NCBI RefSeq assembly: GCF_001619985.1
Contig: NW_017264202.1
Span: 310,001 to 374,000, forward strand
Direction of reading: 5' to 3'
DNA length: 64,000 nucleotides
Origin: Xylona heveae TC161
Taxonomy: Eukaryota > Ascomycota > Xylonomycetes > Xylonales > Xylonaceae
Shown here: positions 12,108-24,700 of the stretch, piece by piece
How positions within the stretch are numbered: the first letter of the stretch is position 1
Layout: each line of letters starts with the position of its first letter
Program-made: the position numbers and the translations under genes
Notes under the pieces: generated by a model
What the model was told of the DNA's origin: nothing
What the model saw: the letters and a program-made list of their open reading frames with translations, nothing else
The model's database searches: none

Positions 12108-14597
12108 ATGGCCGATTCAAAGCCACCTGCGACGGTCGAGCCGGCCAGCGAGACCAATGGCAATCAAGATTTCGTCGTTGTCAATGAGTCTCCTGCCGAT
12201 AACCTGGCTTCGTTCTTAGCTTCTGAGATCACAGACTACCGTGGCTGGCGGCTACGGGATGAGCGTGGAAGAAACACTTGGCACTACCTAGAGACAGAGG
12301 AGCAGCGGAAAGAATGGCCTCAGACTATTTCTGACAAATACTTTCTGGGCCTGGACACTGTAAGTCGAACTGCCACGACTGCAGGCTGGGAGCAAACATC
12401 ATTTGACAATCACTGTATAGGATCTTCCAGCCCTTGAACCCGCAAAGAAGCCGACTCAGTCAATTAACAATGGTCTCTCATTCTTTTCTAAACTTCAACT
12501 GCCCCCCGGAAACTGGGCATGCGAATACGGCGGTCCGTTGTTTTTGCTGCCAGGTCTGGTCATTACCTGGTATGTCACTGGTACACCAATCCCGGCGTCG
12601 CACTCGACCGAAATCAAGAATTACTTGTTCGCAAGACAGAACCCGGAGGATGGAGGGTGGGGATTACATATCGAAGCCGAAAGCTCGGTTTTTGGAACAG
12701 CAATGAACTACGTAACACTGAGACTGCTGGGTGCGGATGAAGATGATCCGAGGATGATCATGGCCCGGGCAACCCTACACAGATTTGGAGGCGCTGTCAA
12801 TGGTCCGCACTGGGCCAAGTTCTGGCTTAGCGTTTTGGGTGTCTGCGAGTGGGATGCAGTCAATCCTGTCCCTCCAGAGCTTTGGTAAGCTTTCTTTGTC
12901 ACTCCTCGTATTTGTTGAGTAGATTCCTGACGGGTTTGACTTGCTAGGCTACTACCTGACTGGACGCCAATTGCGCCATGGAGATGGTGGATCCACATGC
13001 GACAAGTCTTCCTGCCCATGTCTTTTGTCTACTCAAAGAAGTTCTCCGCTCCGCTTGACCCGTTGACACGACAGCTAAGAGAGGAGATCTACACGCAATC
13101 ATATTCCAGCATCAATTTTGCCAGCCACCGCAATAGCATTTCTGAGCACGACAACTTCCATCCCAAGACATGGATACTCAATACGATTAACTGGGGTCTT
13201 GTCAATATCTGGAACCCACTCATCCGAGTCAAGTCTTTGGTCAAGAAGGCTGAAGACTGGGCATATGAGTTGATTAAGATGGAGGATGAGAATACCGATT
13301 ACGCCAATCTCGGACCTGTTAATGGCCCGATGAATCTGCTGTGTTGTTACATTCACGATGGTCCAGACAGTTACTCGGTACGCCGTCATCGAGAGAGAAT
13401 GCACGACTTCCTGTGGGTCAAGAACGAAGGCATGCTCATGAACGGCACCAATGGTGTACAAACATGGGACACCTCTTTCCTAATTCAGGCCGTGGTGGAT
13501 GCCGGTCTCGCCAAGGATCCCAAGTGGAAGCCAATGCTCGAAAAGGCATTGGAATTCTTGGAAGACCAGCAGATCAGAGAAAACTGCCCCAAGCAGGACG
13601 TCTGTTATCGTCAGCGCCGCAAGGGTGCCTGGGCTTTTAGTACAAGAGACCAAGGATACACCGTCAGCGACTGCACATCTGAAGCTCTCAAGGCTGTTTT
13701 GATGTTGCAGAAGGCGAATGGATATCCCCAGCTAATCTCAGAGCAGCGAATGAAGGACGCGATTGACACTTTGCTGACGATGCAAAATGCTTCTGGCGGC
13801 TTTTCTTCTTATGAACCTACTCGAGGCTCCGAATACCTGGAATATCTTAATGCGGCAGAGGTCTTTGGCCGTATCATGGTCGAATACGATTATCCCGAAT
13901 GCACGACGGCCGTTGTCACCGCGTTTTCTATCTTCACCAACTACTATCCTGATTATCGTCGAAATGAGATTGAAAAGTCCAAGGAACGAGCCGTCAAGTA
14001 CATCCGTCGTGCCCAGCGCAAAGACGGCAGCTGGTATGGTAGCTGGGGCATCTGTTTTACTTACGCAACCATGTTTGCCCTGGAGAGTTTGGCTAGCGTC
14101 GGCGAGAATTTTATGAATAGCGAGAAAGTACGAAATGCTTGTGGCTTTTTGCTCTTGAACCAGATGGATGACGGAGGTTGGGGCGAGTCTTACAAGGTTT
14201 GTACATTTTTGACCTCATTGATTAGCCTGAAATATTTTGGCTGACCCATTTCATAGAGTTGCGAAACTGGCAGCTATATTCCCTCGATTCGATCGCAAGT
14301 CGTACAGACCGCTTGGGCTTGTATTGCTCTCATGGAAGCTGGGTTCCCGGAAAGGGAACCTCTTGAAAGAGCTATCCGGATGATTATGAGTCGACAGCAA
14401 TCGAATGGCGAGTGGCTTCAGGAAAATATTGAAGGTGTTTTCAACAAGAGCTGGTAAGTCTGAGGCCTTGATTTCGAATTTACGGAGAAATGCTCACTGT
14501 TGATAGTATGATTTCATACCCGAACTACAAGTTCATCTTCCCTATTAAAGCCATGGGCATGTTTATTGAGCGGTTCGGCGATATTGAAATTTTGTAA
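12108..14597 (+). CDS. ERG7: lanosterol synthase (oxidosqualene cyclase)
   Basis: Exons are 12108-12359, 12421-12884, 12948-14196, 14257-14453 and 14507-14597, giving 750 residues, the usual fungal length. The enzyme folds 2,3-oxidosqualene into lanosterol, the first sterol of ergosterol synthesis, on ER or lipid-droplet membranes. The catalytic acid is Asp480 in TVSDCTSEALKAV. The usual lanosterol synthase motif reads DCTAE, so Ala to Ser is a small deviation. Several QW repeats are visible: QNPEDGGWGLH, QRKDGSWYGSWG, QMDDGGWGES and QQSNGEW. The first exon encodes a variable N-terminus ending in TDYRGWRLRDERGRNTW, which is conserved. All four introns are 53-63 nt with clear branch sites. A paralogous cyclase for another triterpene is possible in fungi, but the conserved surroundings of the acid and the full length favour ERG7. 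Confidence 0.93.
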
Positions 14598-15014
14598 AAG
14601 CATAATTTCGCGTGCAAAAAAAAAGCGCTTAAGCATATATTACCGGTATATACATTTAATTATAGACTAATATCTTCATTAAGAACACGGGGTGATAGAT
14701 TGCAATATTGTGAAATCCAAGGAGGCAAGTAGAGGCGTCACTGGTGTTTCTCGCGGGCCCTGCTCGCTGGTTCAGGAGATCGACAGTCCTTATCGATAAA
14801 GCTCCCCGCCATACCTTTTCCTTACCCGGCGCCATCACGACTGTGTTCCAGAACCTTCAGTTGACTTGGACCTACATTTTTCAGCTTCACACTGTTTTCT
14901 TTGCTCTGAAATAATTCTTCTCATTCCTGATTTCCTATCGCAGAGCTGTAAATTCAATATATTGAACCATATCTCCCTTGCTTCATAGCTTTATCTCGGC
15001 TGAGACTCCTCAAC
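14598..15014. other. ERG7-SGT1 spacer
   Basis: The AT-rich first part (to about 14690) looks like the ERG7 3' end and the rest is the SGT1 upstream region. No gene seen. Confidence 0.55.
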
Positions 15015-16395
15015 ATGAATCAAGCAGCTCGCGGCGCTGCTGCTCTCTCTGCGGGCGAATATGCTGAAGCAGTCAAGCAATACACGGCTGCGCTTCAAAC
15101 TAATCCAATGGCTGTAGACTACTACATCAAGCGGTCTACTGCATATCAACGTTCGTCACCGGCAAACTACAACTCTGCCCTGTCAGATGCCGAGAAAGCG
15201 GCCGTGCTCGCTCACAAGCGGGGCAAGCGAGAATTGATTGCACAGGCTCAGCTGCGCAGAGGAATAGCTTTATTTGGTCTTGAGCTCTGGGCTGATGCAG
15301 GCTTCTGCTTTGATATTGTGCGAAAATTGAACAAGGACGAGAAGAGTTTGACGATATGGGACAGTAAAGTGAAGTCAAAACTGGCTGGGCTACCAGAGGA
15401 TGACGAGAAACGGCACGCAACCTGCCTTGAGGTGCCGGATATTAGTATTGATGCGCCCTCAAATGATGTGAAAGAAATTCCATCTTCCAAGATGCTTGAG
15501 GACAACGCAACGAGCGGCAGCACATCAGTGAACATTTCTTCAGGCGCAGGTCCATCGCAGCAAGAGAACAAGCCTGAGGGCGTCACGACACCCGCTAGCA
15601 AGATTCGGCACGACTGGTATCAAACCAATGATAGTGTGACCGTGACGTTACTGGCAAAGGGTGTGCCAAAGGATAAGGCAGTAGTAGATATTCAAGCTCG
15701 TTCAGTGAGTAACAGCTGCCCTACACTCCTCTCCCTTCACTTCTCTCCCAGTCCGTCTTGAAGCCACAAGCTAATAATTGCAGCTAACGATATCCTTTCC
15801 GCTGCCCGGCTCCTCGACGTATGACCTTTCACTCGACCCTCTCTTTGCACCAATCGACCCGGCGACGTCGTCGTACAAAATCATGTCGACAAAAGTTGAG
15901 ATCATTCTCAAAAAGGCCGCTCCTGGTCACAAATGGCATTCGCTTGACTCTTCTACGTTGGACCGATCTGCTGATATCACATTACCCACTCGACCATCTC
16001 CTGGGAAGCCTGCTTCGGGCGCAGCTTCTGCTCCGCAGAGTACTGTTCCATCTCTTGGCCCATCATACCCAACTTCTTCTCGCAGTGGGCCCAAGGACTG
16101 GGACAAGGTCGCTGCGGAGCTCTCCAAGAAGCCGAAGAAATCAGAGAGTAGCGAAAATACAAAAGACAACAAGGAAGCGGAGGATGAACTCGACGACGAT
16201 GATGGCGGAGACCCCGTCAATGCATTCTTCAAGAAGATTTATGCTAGTGCCGACCCTGATACCCGACGGGCAATGATGAAGAGTTATCAAGAGAGTAATG
16301 GGACAGCGCTGAGCACTAATTGGGCCGAAGTTGGAAAGAAAAAGGTCGAAACCAGTCCTCCTGATGGTATGATTGCCAAGAAATGGGGAGAATGA
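15015..16395 (+). CDS. SGT1: Sgt1 co-chaperone (TPR-CS-SGS)
   Basis: Exons are 15015-15704 and 15784-16395 (79-nt intron), giving 433 residues. Three domains run in order. An N-terminal TPR array covers about residues 1-115, beginning NQAARGAAALSAGEYAEAVK. A CS domain covers about 198-295, with HDWYQTNDSVTVTLLAKG and FPLPGSSTYDLSLDPLFAPI. A C-terminal SGS domain covers about 340-433, with KDWDKVAAEL, DPVNAFFKKIYASADPDTRRAMMKS and the ending GMIAKKWGE. Sgt1 links Hsp90 with Skp1 and is needed for SCF ubiquitin ligases and kinetochore assembly, in cytosol and nucleus. The acidic spacer before FFKKIY is normal. Length and order match yeast Sgt1 (395 residues). Identity is secure. Confidence 0.94.
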
Positions 16396-17534
16396 TTCTG
16401 GTCGTCAGATGATCTCTAGTCGGCAGCATTGCGCGATGTCCATCTTTTTGTTCTCTTTCTTAGTTTTTCTCCCTTTCATGTCATTTAAAAGTATTTTGTT
16501 CCTTTAGTGCCTTGGTTGGCGCAAGTGTCTTTTCTTTACTTTCTTCCTGCTGCTTTTGACTTTTTTCTATTTCAGTTCCATTTGATCCCAGCCGCTGCTC
16601 CCTTTCTATTTCGTGTCACTTACGATGGATATAACCCCCGAACTTTTGTACAAATAACGCCTTTCTTGTTCATTTTTCAGTATCATCTGTCTCAGCATAG
16701 TTTCCCAGCAAAAAGCGTTACGATATGTTTCGTTTACGGCTTCATGGTATTGTTAATGCAATTTTCTTATCTTCTCAGCATCGTCCTGGCGCCCGTCATG
16801 CTTTTTTTGTTTTTCCAGCTGTCTCTCTCTTCTATTGGAGAATCATCCGTTATGTCTTATTTTTGTACTGTTTCCCGTCACCATCTCAAATACGATATGG
16901 ACATCTTCCACCAGATCAGCCTTCAGGTCATTTAAGAGTGGTTGCGTCTGGACATGAGTTTAGCCTAAACAAAGAAAGAAAAGGACAGGTGCTTTGGTAC
17001 TTGAGAGGAGGGTAACAATTGGTGAGCCACGGTGTTTTGTTGCATTTCACGAGAGAAGCGAAAATCATACCTAGACCGAAGGACCAATTGCGCGTGATTA
17101 ATAAGCAGCCTCCCACCACACAACTGACGGAGAGCTGCCAACATGCTAGTTAGTTAGAGTGACTGTACGGACTCCGTGGATCTTGCTCACACCAAGCACG
17201 TCTGTTGAGGCCAAGATAGAGGACTAAGTTAGTGTGATTTCCCACAGCAACAGTTTAGTGCAGATAGTGTCATAGTTAATTATTCCCGCGTTTCCCTCTA
17301 TTACAGTGACTACGTAGTATTCCCTCCCCCTTCCCAACGCCTATCGGAATTTCGGATTTCCCAAAAGCTGCCAAACAACCAGTCTAGTCCAAACTAAGAT
17401 TTTTTTCTTGGTTGCTTTTTTTCTTGACTTTTTTCTCTTGCGCGACAAATTATACTTGGCTACTTGTCCGTACCACTACTACTACTACTACTACTACTAC
17501 CGCCAATCTAGACAAGCTACGACATTGGCGGCAG
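16396..17534. other. SGT1-carbonic anhydrase spacer
   Basis: 1.1 kb. The first 500 bp are strongly T/C-rich and give chance hydrophobic frames, most likely a 3' untranslated region. The part after about 17290 is the CT-rich leader of the carbonic anhydrase gene. No gene seen. Confidence 0.55.
17471..17500. repeat. (TAC)n microsatellite
   Basis: Nearly perfect TAC triplets lie about 35 bp before the first in-frame ATG of the carbonic anhydrase long form, so probably in its 5' leader. Confidence 0.9.
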
Positions 17535-18984
17535 ATGCAGTCCCAATCACAGTCCCTGACCCGCCAGCTCCGATGTCTCCGCCGTCTTCAACCAGATGGC
17601 GGGGCTCTGACCCCTCGGAGATCTATAACCACTGCTTTGCATCACCACCAACATAATAGACGCACCCTCGCCTCTTCCTCTTCCTCTCCTTCTTCTTGCT
17701 CACCTTCCCTGTCATTAATTTCTTTTTCTTGTACCTATCCTGTATCTCTACCTTGTGTAGCACAAAGCAATCATCGGCTTTTGCACACTTATACTCGTCG
17801 CTGCGCTACATCCTCCGCCAGCGGAACAGTCTCATCTCTCTCATCACCTACAGCCTCCTCGATACGCTGCTATCACTCTTCGCGAAGCTTCACCAAGCTT
17901 TCACCAGCTTCCTTGCGACGCTTATTAGGAGTCAAGGAACAATCTCCTGTGACGCAAGTTAAGACGAATCAGTCTGACCAGTCCAGCACACCTACTGCGC
18001 AGAGAACACCACCGCCGCCGCCGCCGCCGCCGCCAATCAAGATGAGCAACAAGGGTACGTTGTTCCTTTTTTCCCTAACTTCTTCTGCTTCCTTTTCCTC
18101 CTCCTCGCATGTATCTATCACATTCCCCCTTTGGTCCGGCACGCGCAACGTGCGCTATTATTTCTTGGCTTGTCATCCACACCCCCCCCTCCCTTCTTCC
18201 GGCAACTGTACATAGCCGGCATGTTATTTACCTTCTTCTACAACTTTTCCCTTGCCCTAAAATCCTCTTCACAACTCCCGATACAACTTTGCTCCAGATT
18301 GCCTTTCCTTCGCGTTTGCGCTCTCTCGTCATCATCATGACTCACGGCAATCCAGACGTCTTTGATCTTGCCCTTGCGCAAAACAAGTCGTGGGCTTACC
18401 GCACCGCGGCCGAGGACCCCAACCTCTTCCCGTCGCTCGCATCTGGCCAAAAGCCCGAGATTCTCTGGATCGGATGCGCCGACTCTCGTATCCCCGAGAC
18501 GACCGTCCTGGGTCTCAAGCCCGGTGACATTTTCGTGCACCGAAACATTGCCAACATTTTGCACCCCGGCGACGTCAATGCGCAATCCGTCATCGAGTAC
18601 GCCGTCGTGTACCTCCAGGTCAAGCACGTTGTCATTTGCGGCCACACCTCGTGCGGAGGTGTCAATGCTGCGCTGGGCAACAAGAAGCTCGGCGTCATCG
18701 ACACATGGCTGCACCCGCTGCGCTCGTTGCGCATGCAGCACAACAAGGACCTTCGTGATCTCTCTCAGCCCGAGGCCGCGCTCAAGCTCGTTGAGCTCAA
18801 TGTGCGCAAGGGTGTGCAGGTGCTCAAGGAGAACCCCGCCATTATCGATGCTGTGCGTGAGCGCGGCCTCCAGCTCCACGGTATCGTCTATCAGGTCGCC
18901 AACGGAGAGCTCAAGGAGCTCGACACCTCGGACTCACCCGAGGATGAGGCCGACCGCAAAGCTGCCTTCCAACTGGAGCCTTAG
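17535..18984 (+). CDS. beta-carbonic anhydrase, probable long and short forms
   Basis: This is a zinc enzyme that converts CO2 to bicarbonate. The catalytic part is one open exon, 18356-18984. Zinc ligands Cys45, His101 and Cys104 (short-form numbering), together with Asp47, appear in WIGCADSR and CGHTSCGG, so the active site is intact. The 5' end is complex. An exon at 17535-18054 can join by a 301-nt intron (acceptor at 18355, CTCAC branch) to give 382 residues. Its first 170 residues are Ser/Arg-rich with the mitochondrial-type element RCYHSSRSFTKLSPASLRRLLG and a polyproline tract. An in-frame ATG at 18042 would give a cytosolic form of 213 residues starting MSNKDVFDLAL. Without splicing, ATG 18337 gives 215 residues starting MTHGNPDVFDLAL. 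The enzyme is certain. Which starts are used is inference. Confidence 0.85.
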
Positions 18985-19819
18985 ATTCATTTCTTTGCAT
19001 GAAGATGACACTGTCACATCTTCTCTTTGGGTATCGTGCCGAGATATTGTCTCGTCCAGCGTTTTGATCAGCTGCGGATATCCTGTTTGCCGGGTATACC
19101 CCGTGACCATGTCATAACCATGTACTTTTCGTTTCTCTAGCTATTTTCTTTTTATTTTATATTATTCAATCGGGATTGGAGACACTGGTGGGTTACAGGA
19201 GTGTAGGAGCGTTGGGGGCGTAAGTCGAGTGTCAGCAGAGGTGCATCAGCACATAAAATATCTACAACTATAAACGTTAGACCCGTGGCTTTTTCCTTCT
19301 CCACTTATATATTATTAATAATCTATTTTCAATGAATCGCATCGTGATTTCAATTATCATAATAAATTTAATTCTGAAGTTTTATGTAGAAATAGTACCG
19401 TAATTATCTCGTAGCGGAGTGGAGTTTACTTAACTTACGGCTATACAACATCTGTAACTAAACAGACGGAGAGTGGCCAATCCAGCGAAGGGTGATAACT
19501 ACAATACAGCAGATACGGCTATTCTCCCTCTGCCGAGCTTACCCCACTGTTTGCCCCTTGGACCCTGGCCCCCACTTCCTCTCCGCAGTGTCACCACCAA
19601 AACATTACGTTATTGTAGTCATCCTTGCTACACTTCCCCTGCACTTCTTCCCACAACCCTCTCTATCGTTCTCTTCCTGTCTATCTTACACCAGTAGCCA
19701 GATCCTTAACCATTTCTTACAGTCGAAAGGTCCCTCCCTTTTCTCCATTCTAAGCAACGCTCCATAATTAAATAACCACAATTGAAAACCCCCAATACCC
19801 AACTCCCTTGTTAAACACA
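18985..19819. other. carbonic anhydrase-unknown protein spacer
   Basis: An AT-rich 3' region (to about 19440) is followed by a CT-rich leader before 19820. No gene seen. Confidence 0.55.
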
Positions 19820-20928
19820 ATGTCCTCACCTGATTCATTCTGGCCTCCGGGGTGGGATCGCGAGCGACTACTCAATGCCACATCAGCCGAACTACTCACT
19901 CTTCCCGACGAGCAGCGCTTCGGCATGTTTGACGGCATCCGCGCTACTCTCGGGGAAGAAGGTCTCCAAGAAACACGGCAAGAAATGAGTCGACGATATA
20001 GAGCACGTCTTGCTGCTGCTGCTTCTGCCGAGTCTACTGCCCAACAACAACCTCAGCAACAAGAAGTGCCACAAGTCCCAATGACGGACGAAGAAAAGCG
20101 ACTAGCGCAGGAACTAACCGCTCCGTATATCAATGTTCTCGACAAATTGTTCCAGGGAAACCCGTGGGAAGAATGGGGGTTTGTCGTGTTTCAATGTACG
20201 GGATACGCCAAAGAGCAGCAGCAACGTTGGACGGCATTTAGACAGCGCTGGGACGAAATCATTAATGAAGAGACCTCACGGCATCGAGGCACCTCTCCTC
20301 GTGTAGATGAAGCCGTTCGATTGATTCGATTTCAGTGGGTGTCGGATCCATCCTTGGACGGTGCGTCCATGGGTCAAGTCGCAGAGTAGGTTTCCCTGAT
20401 TTGATTACGTTTCGTGCTTTTTCTTTCCGCATGACCTATCCCCAGTTTCGTCGTTGTTTCAATTATCTCATTAATATTTGTCTTCTCTTTTTTGCGCTCA
20501 TTAAATTTACTTCATCCTTCCAAGAACTTTGTTTCCACCTAACCTTTTTATTCCCATGTTCTGTTACATGCAACAAAAGACGAACCTTGTATATCAGTTT
20601 GTCCATCTTTCCATTCTCACCATACGACGAAATCCCCATTTCATTGGATTTCTGGGACCTACCTTACACACCCCTCGTCAAATCCGACATAACACACTGG
20701 CAAACTTGGGGGAAGGGAGAAAACTAACATGATCCAACCAAAACAGACGCTACAAGAACATGCATCTCCCCCGCGGCTTAAACAACTCCATCTGTCTAGC
20801 TGTGACTCCTGCATCATTAGACTCGGTACTCACGTCACCGCTGCCATCATCCGCGCCACGCTCCAAACGGGCCAAGATCCCCTACGTCGTAGCCGTATCC
20901 AAAGAATGCATTGACCCGCCAACTCACC

Positions 20929-20959
<31 letters not shown>

Positions 20960-21143
20960 CATTGCAGGACAAGACTTTAAAGGCTACTTCAAGGTAGCAG
21001 TCGAGTCTCTCCTTCAAGAGCTTTTCCCGATCGTGGCGCTGGATATTACGGACCTGTACAAGCTCGCGGCAAGGTTGCGAAGCGATGACGATATTTGGTG
21101 CTCGCATGATAGACGGGGAGTGCATAGAGTGTCTAGTGTTTAG
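19820..21143 (+). CDS. hypothetical protein of a fungal-only family
   Basis: Exons are 19820-20385 and 20747-21143, giving 320 residues. The 361-nt intron is long for this region but has a CTAAC branch 22 nt before the acceptor and joins in phase. I recognise the general layout of a large Pezizomycotina family of unknown function. It starts with a variable helical region with a Gln-rich stretch, then has NPWEEWGFVVFQCTGYAKE, a helical block, RFQWVSDPSLDGASMGQVAE, a short conserved strand region, IPYVVAVSKECIDPP, and a final FKGYFKVAVESLLQELFP. A GAA-repeat codes for about nine Glu before the last block. A small extra exon inside the long intron cannot be ruled out. No membrane segment, signal peptide or catalytic motif is visible. 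I assign no function. Confidence 0.7.
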
Positions 21144-21796
21144 TTGATTAACTTGACTTGTCTTAGCATTGTCATTTTTAAAATTGCTGATCTAGGGGTT
21201 GGATTGTCGTTGCTGATACTCTGTATTGTCGGCGACTCGGCATACATGATTTGCTTGAGAGGTTCTATTCCAAAGAAGTCATGATATATTTCTTTTTTTT
21301 TATATATTTGCTGTATTTCACGCAATGCATTTATCGTGCAAAAAATTACTGATACACAATAGATAATGACATATATGACTACTATTTGACATTTTGTTTT
21401 AAAATGAAATGAATAAAAATGACGAGATGTGAATATGCTATACCAGGAAGCGATATCCCCCACTGGAATCCTGGAATCTGGATCCTGGAATCTTTTATTT
21501 CCTCCTCATACCAAATACCGACGAGCACGCGTGAGTGAAATGAAATGCGGGACAGAAAAAAAAATCGCTCAGCTCGTCATGGTAAGTTTGTCGAGACTAA
21601 TATAAGTACCGATATTCTTCAAGAAATCCGCTAATGCGTCTTGGTTCTCCGTGACTACCGATGCGGGATGGACACCCGTGACTGCAGATCGAGTCAAAAT
21701 TAGCCAATCCACATCTCTTAAATCCATATGTCTTGATTCCATATCTCTTATCTCTTAGATCCATCTCTCTTGTAAGAGTAGGATAGGGGTTACAAT
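21144..21796. other. convergent spacer
   Basis: AT-rich DNA lies between the unknown protein and the 3' end of the chitinase gene. It has short T-runs and degenerate repeats of CTGGAATC near 21465-21490 and of ATCTCTTA near 21710-21760. No gene seen. Confidence 0.55.
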
Positions 21797-24700
21797 CTAT
21801 GCATGTATACCCCAGTAATCCAGTAATCCAGTACAACATAGCCAATGACATAGTAGAGATTTTTCTACAAGCCCGAAAAATAGAAGCAAAGGGAGCAAAT
21901 GCAAGGGCGGAGATGGAAAGGGAAGCGCGGAGATGGGAAGCGAAAGGAGGGATGGAAAGGGGGGGAAAGGAACGGTAAGAAAAAAGAGGGGGAAAAAAAA
22001 AAAGCTTACTAGAAGGATCATTCCAAATGCTAATGGCATCCTGGAGATACGTTTTGAACAGCGTGGTCGCCGTGGAGACTTGGTTGTCAATGTCCGCGCT
22101 GACGATTTGCTTGAATGCTAGTAATACGAGAGATGATATTAGACAGGCGTTGATTCAAGAATTGGTCTAATGACGTGATCCAGAGGCCAGGGGAGTGGTT
22201 GTGTGACTGTGTCAAAGTTGACAGACTTGAGAAACTTACCTCCGACGTAATCGTAGCCGGCTTGGGCGCTGGGATGACTTGAGAACAATGACCTAAAAAG
22301 GCACGACGATCAGTCAGGACTCAATCCTTTGATATGAAAGGGACGAGAGATGAGGGATGAGGGCCGGGTGCTGGGACCTACCAAAAGCTAACGAGCGATT
22401 TGTACGCTGCATTATACGACTGCGCGGTTTGCGTATATCTCATGTATGAAAAAGTGCTACATCCTTCATTAGCTGGTTCATTTACGGAACTCAGGGGGGA
22501 GTAGGGGGTAGAGAGATGGGCGAGGGAGTCATGAATCAGAGGTAGAAGGAGACGTACTCTATAACATCGGAGAGATAGGAGACTTTTTCCAATTCACCAA
22601 AGGCTTTCCATTTGTCGCTCGAGAGGAAAGTAATGCCCGCGACAATCTTGAACGCGTTTTACCGTCAGCACCAGGGAAAAGAAAGGGGGTAGACAACAGC
22701 AGTGAAATGGACAAAATCTCTTACCCGTTCCTTGATAGCGTTCAGGTCGGCATCGCAGACTTGCAAGTTTGCATAATCTGCGGGCGCTTGTGCGTGTCCG
22801 AGGGCTCCAAATGCAGTCGCTTGCGGGGTATCACCAAAGGAAGGCGTCAGCGCAGACGGCCAATTTGAGAAAAAGGCCTAACAAAAAAAAATCAAAGTCA
22901 GTAAACACAGAGGTGGGTTGATTGCTACATTTTAACAGCCATGGATATTGAACCAGCTCGAAACGTACCCCTGTTGCGTCAAAAACGCCAGTGACTGCTG
23001 CTTTGCCAGCAGACAGGGCACCTCCACCGGGCAATTTACCGTTAGTCATATATTGAATTGCGTTGCGCAGCGATTGCTTTTCGAAAACGTGCTCCGTGAC
23101 GAAATCTTCATTATTGGGCTGAGTCAAAAGTGATGCAACACCAATGGCGCCGCAAATGGCTGGTTTTGCGATAGTGATCCAACCCTTGTTTGCCAGTCGA
23201 GCGATTGTACGGTATCCGCTGTATGTCTGTGGGTACATGTAAATGTCCGGCTGGCCCGGAGAGCAAAATTTCAATTTCGAGCCCTTGTCAAGGGTCCTTT
23301 TGGCAAGGAGACTTCTTGCTTCAAGGCTGTGATTGTTTTCGGAGAGGGGTTCGTCACTGTCGAATTCGGGCTCCCAGAAGTCATTAAGCAAAACTTCTCC
23401 TCCGTTGCTAGACAATTTGATGGTGAGAAGATCCTGTTCCCAGCGTCGCACGTCCTCAATGGTAAGCGTGTCAAGGTCTCGAGCTTTCAGTTTCGATGTT
23501 GAGCTGCTTAATGCGTATAGCGTACAATCACCGTCAAAATCGTCGGCCTCGGCGTAAATGTGTGGAGCAGAACCGTCAGGATCAGGACCGCTGTTGCGAC
23601 CTGGAAGACCAGGTGGAGAGGGACATAGAGAGATGTCTCCGGGAGCGGGGAGCTAATTGACGAAGAGGGAAATACATTGTCAGCGAAGCAGCCTCAGACA
23701 GCTCCTCTGAGTTTGGTAATACTTACTGCGGGAGCATTGGGGTTATCACAGCAGTAGTAGGAATAGGTTCCAGGCTGACAACTGGTTCCGTCGCTGAATC
23801 GATATTGAAAGGAATTAGTCAAAGAGTTCGCTGGAAGAACAATCAGAGAATTTGGACTTACGTTGCAATAGGGACTTGCCCGGCAGGACATTCTCCTTTA
23901 CAGTCTGTGCCCAGGACCGGTGCCAAAATACCGTGCGCCAATCCGCCGGCAATCCAAGATTGGGCCCATCCTGTCCAGCTATCGGCGGTTCCCTGATGCC
24001 AAGCACAATGAGAGTTGGCCCAAGGGTCTGCCAGTGTGTTATATGTTAGAAACCCGTTTGAGAGGAGTACTTCTTGGATTGGCACTTACTGGGATTTGCG
24101 CAGCAGTACGATTTCCATCCACCATCGTAGAGACAAGGTTTATCGCCGCCGGGGCCATATTTCGAAGTCGTCTGTTTATTCGGTTTATCACTCGGACAAT
24201 TGGCCGAAGTAAAGAAGACTCCAGGACTAAGTAGCACACCAGCTGTCGTGCAAAATGGTGCCGAACCCTCCCACGCTGCAATTCATGATCAGCAGGTAAA
24301 TACTCTGAAGAGGCGAGGATGATATACGCACAGCATTGACCAAGAGTGTTATCGGAATCAGTGTGGCTGCAGCACAGTGATTTGTGACCTGTCCAGCAGG
24401 TGTGTCCAGTTGCAGAGGTGCTAGTTGTCACTTCGACTTCGTTGTCACTGCAACGACCGCCAGAAGTTGCTCCACAAAAGGGAGCCGTTCCCTTCCATTC
24501 GCATTTTGGCGCCGATCCTGTAGGGCAGCAATAGTATCTGCTGGATCCCTTTTTGCAGCCATTAAAAATGCCAGCGTATCCACTGACTTTCCCACCGGTA
24601 CCAGTGGCAGGCTGAAAGCCTGTAGGACATCCAGCATCGCAGTCACCCCAAACACACTGTCCAATTGGCTTCTTAGGCCAATTGAAGAGTGCTGCTTCGG

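Noticed and set aside
16507-16935. 142-codon hydrophobic frame after SGT1
   Set aside because: The DNA is T/C-rich, which gives chance Phe/Leu/Ser frames. It starts without a good ATG context and lies in the presumed 3' untranslated region.
18238-18879. 213-codon frame antisense to carbonic anhydrase
   Set aside because: It is a mirror of the strongly coding, GC-biased sense frame and has no family resemblance.
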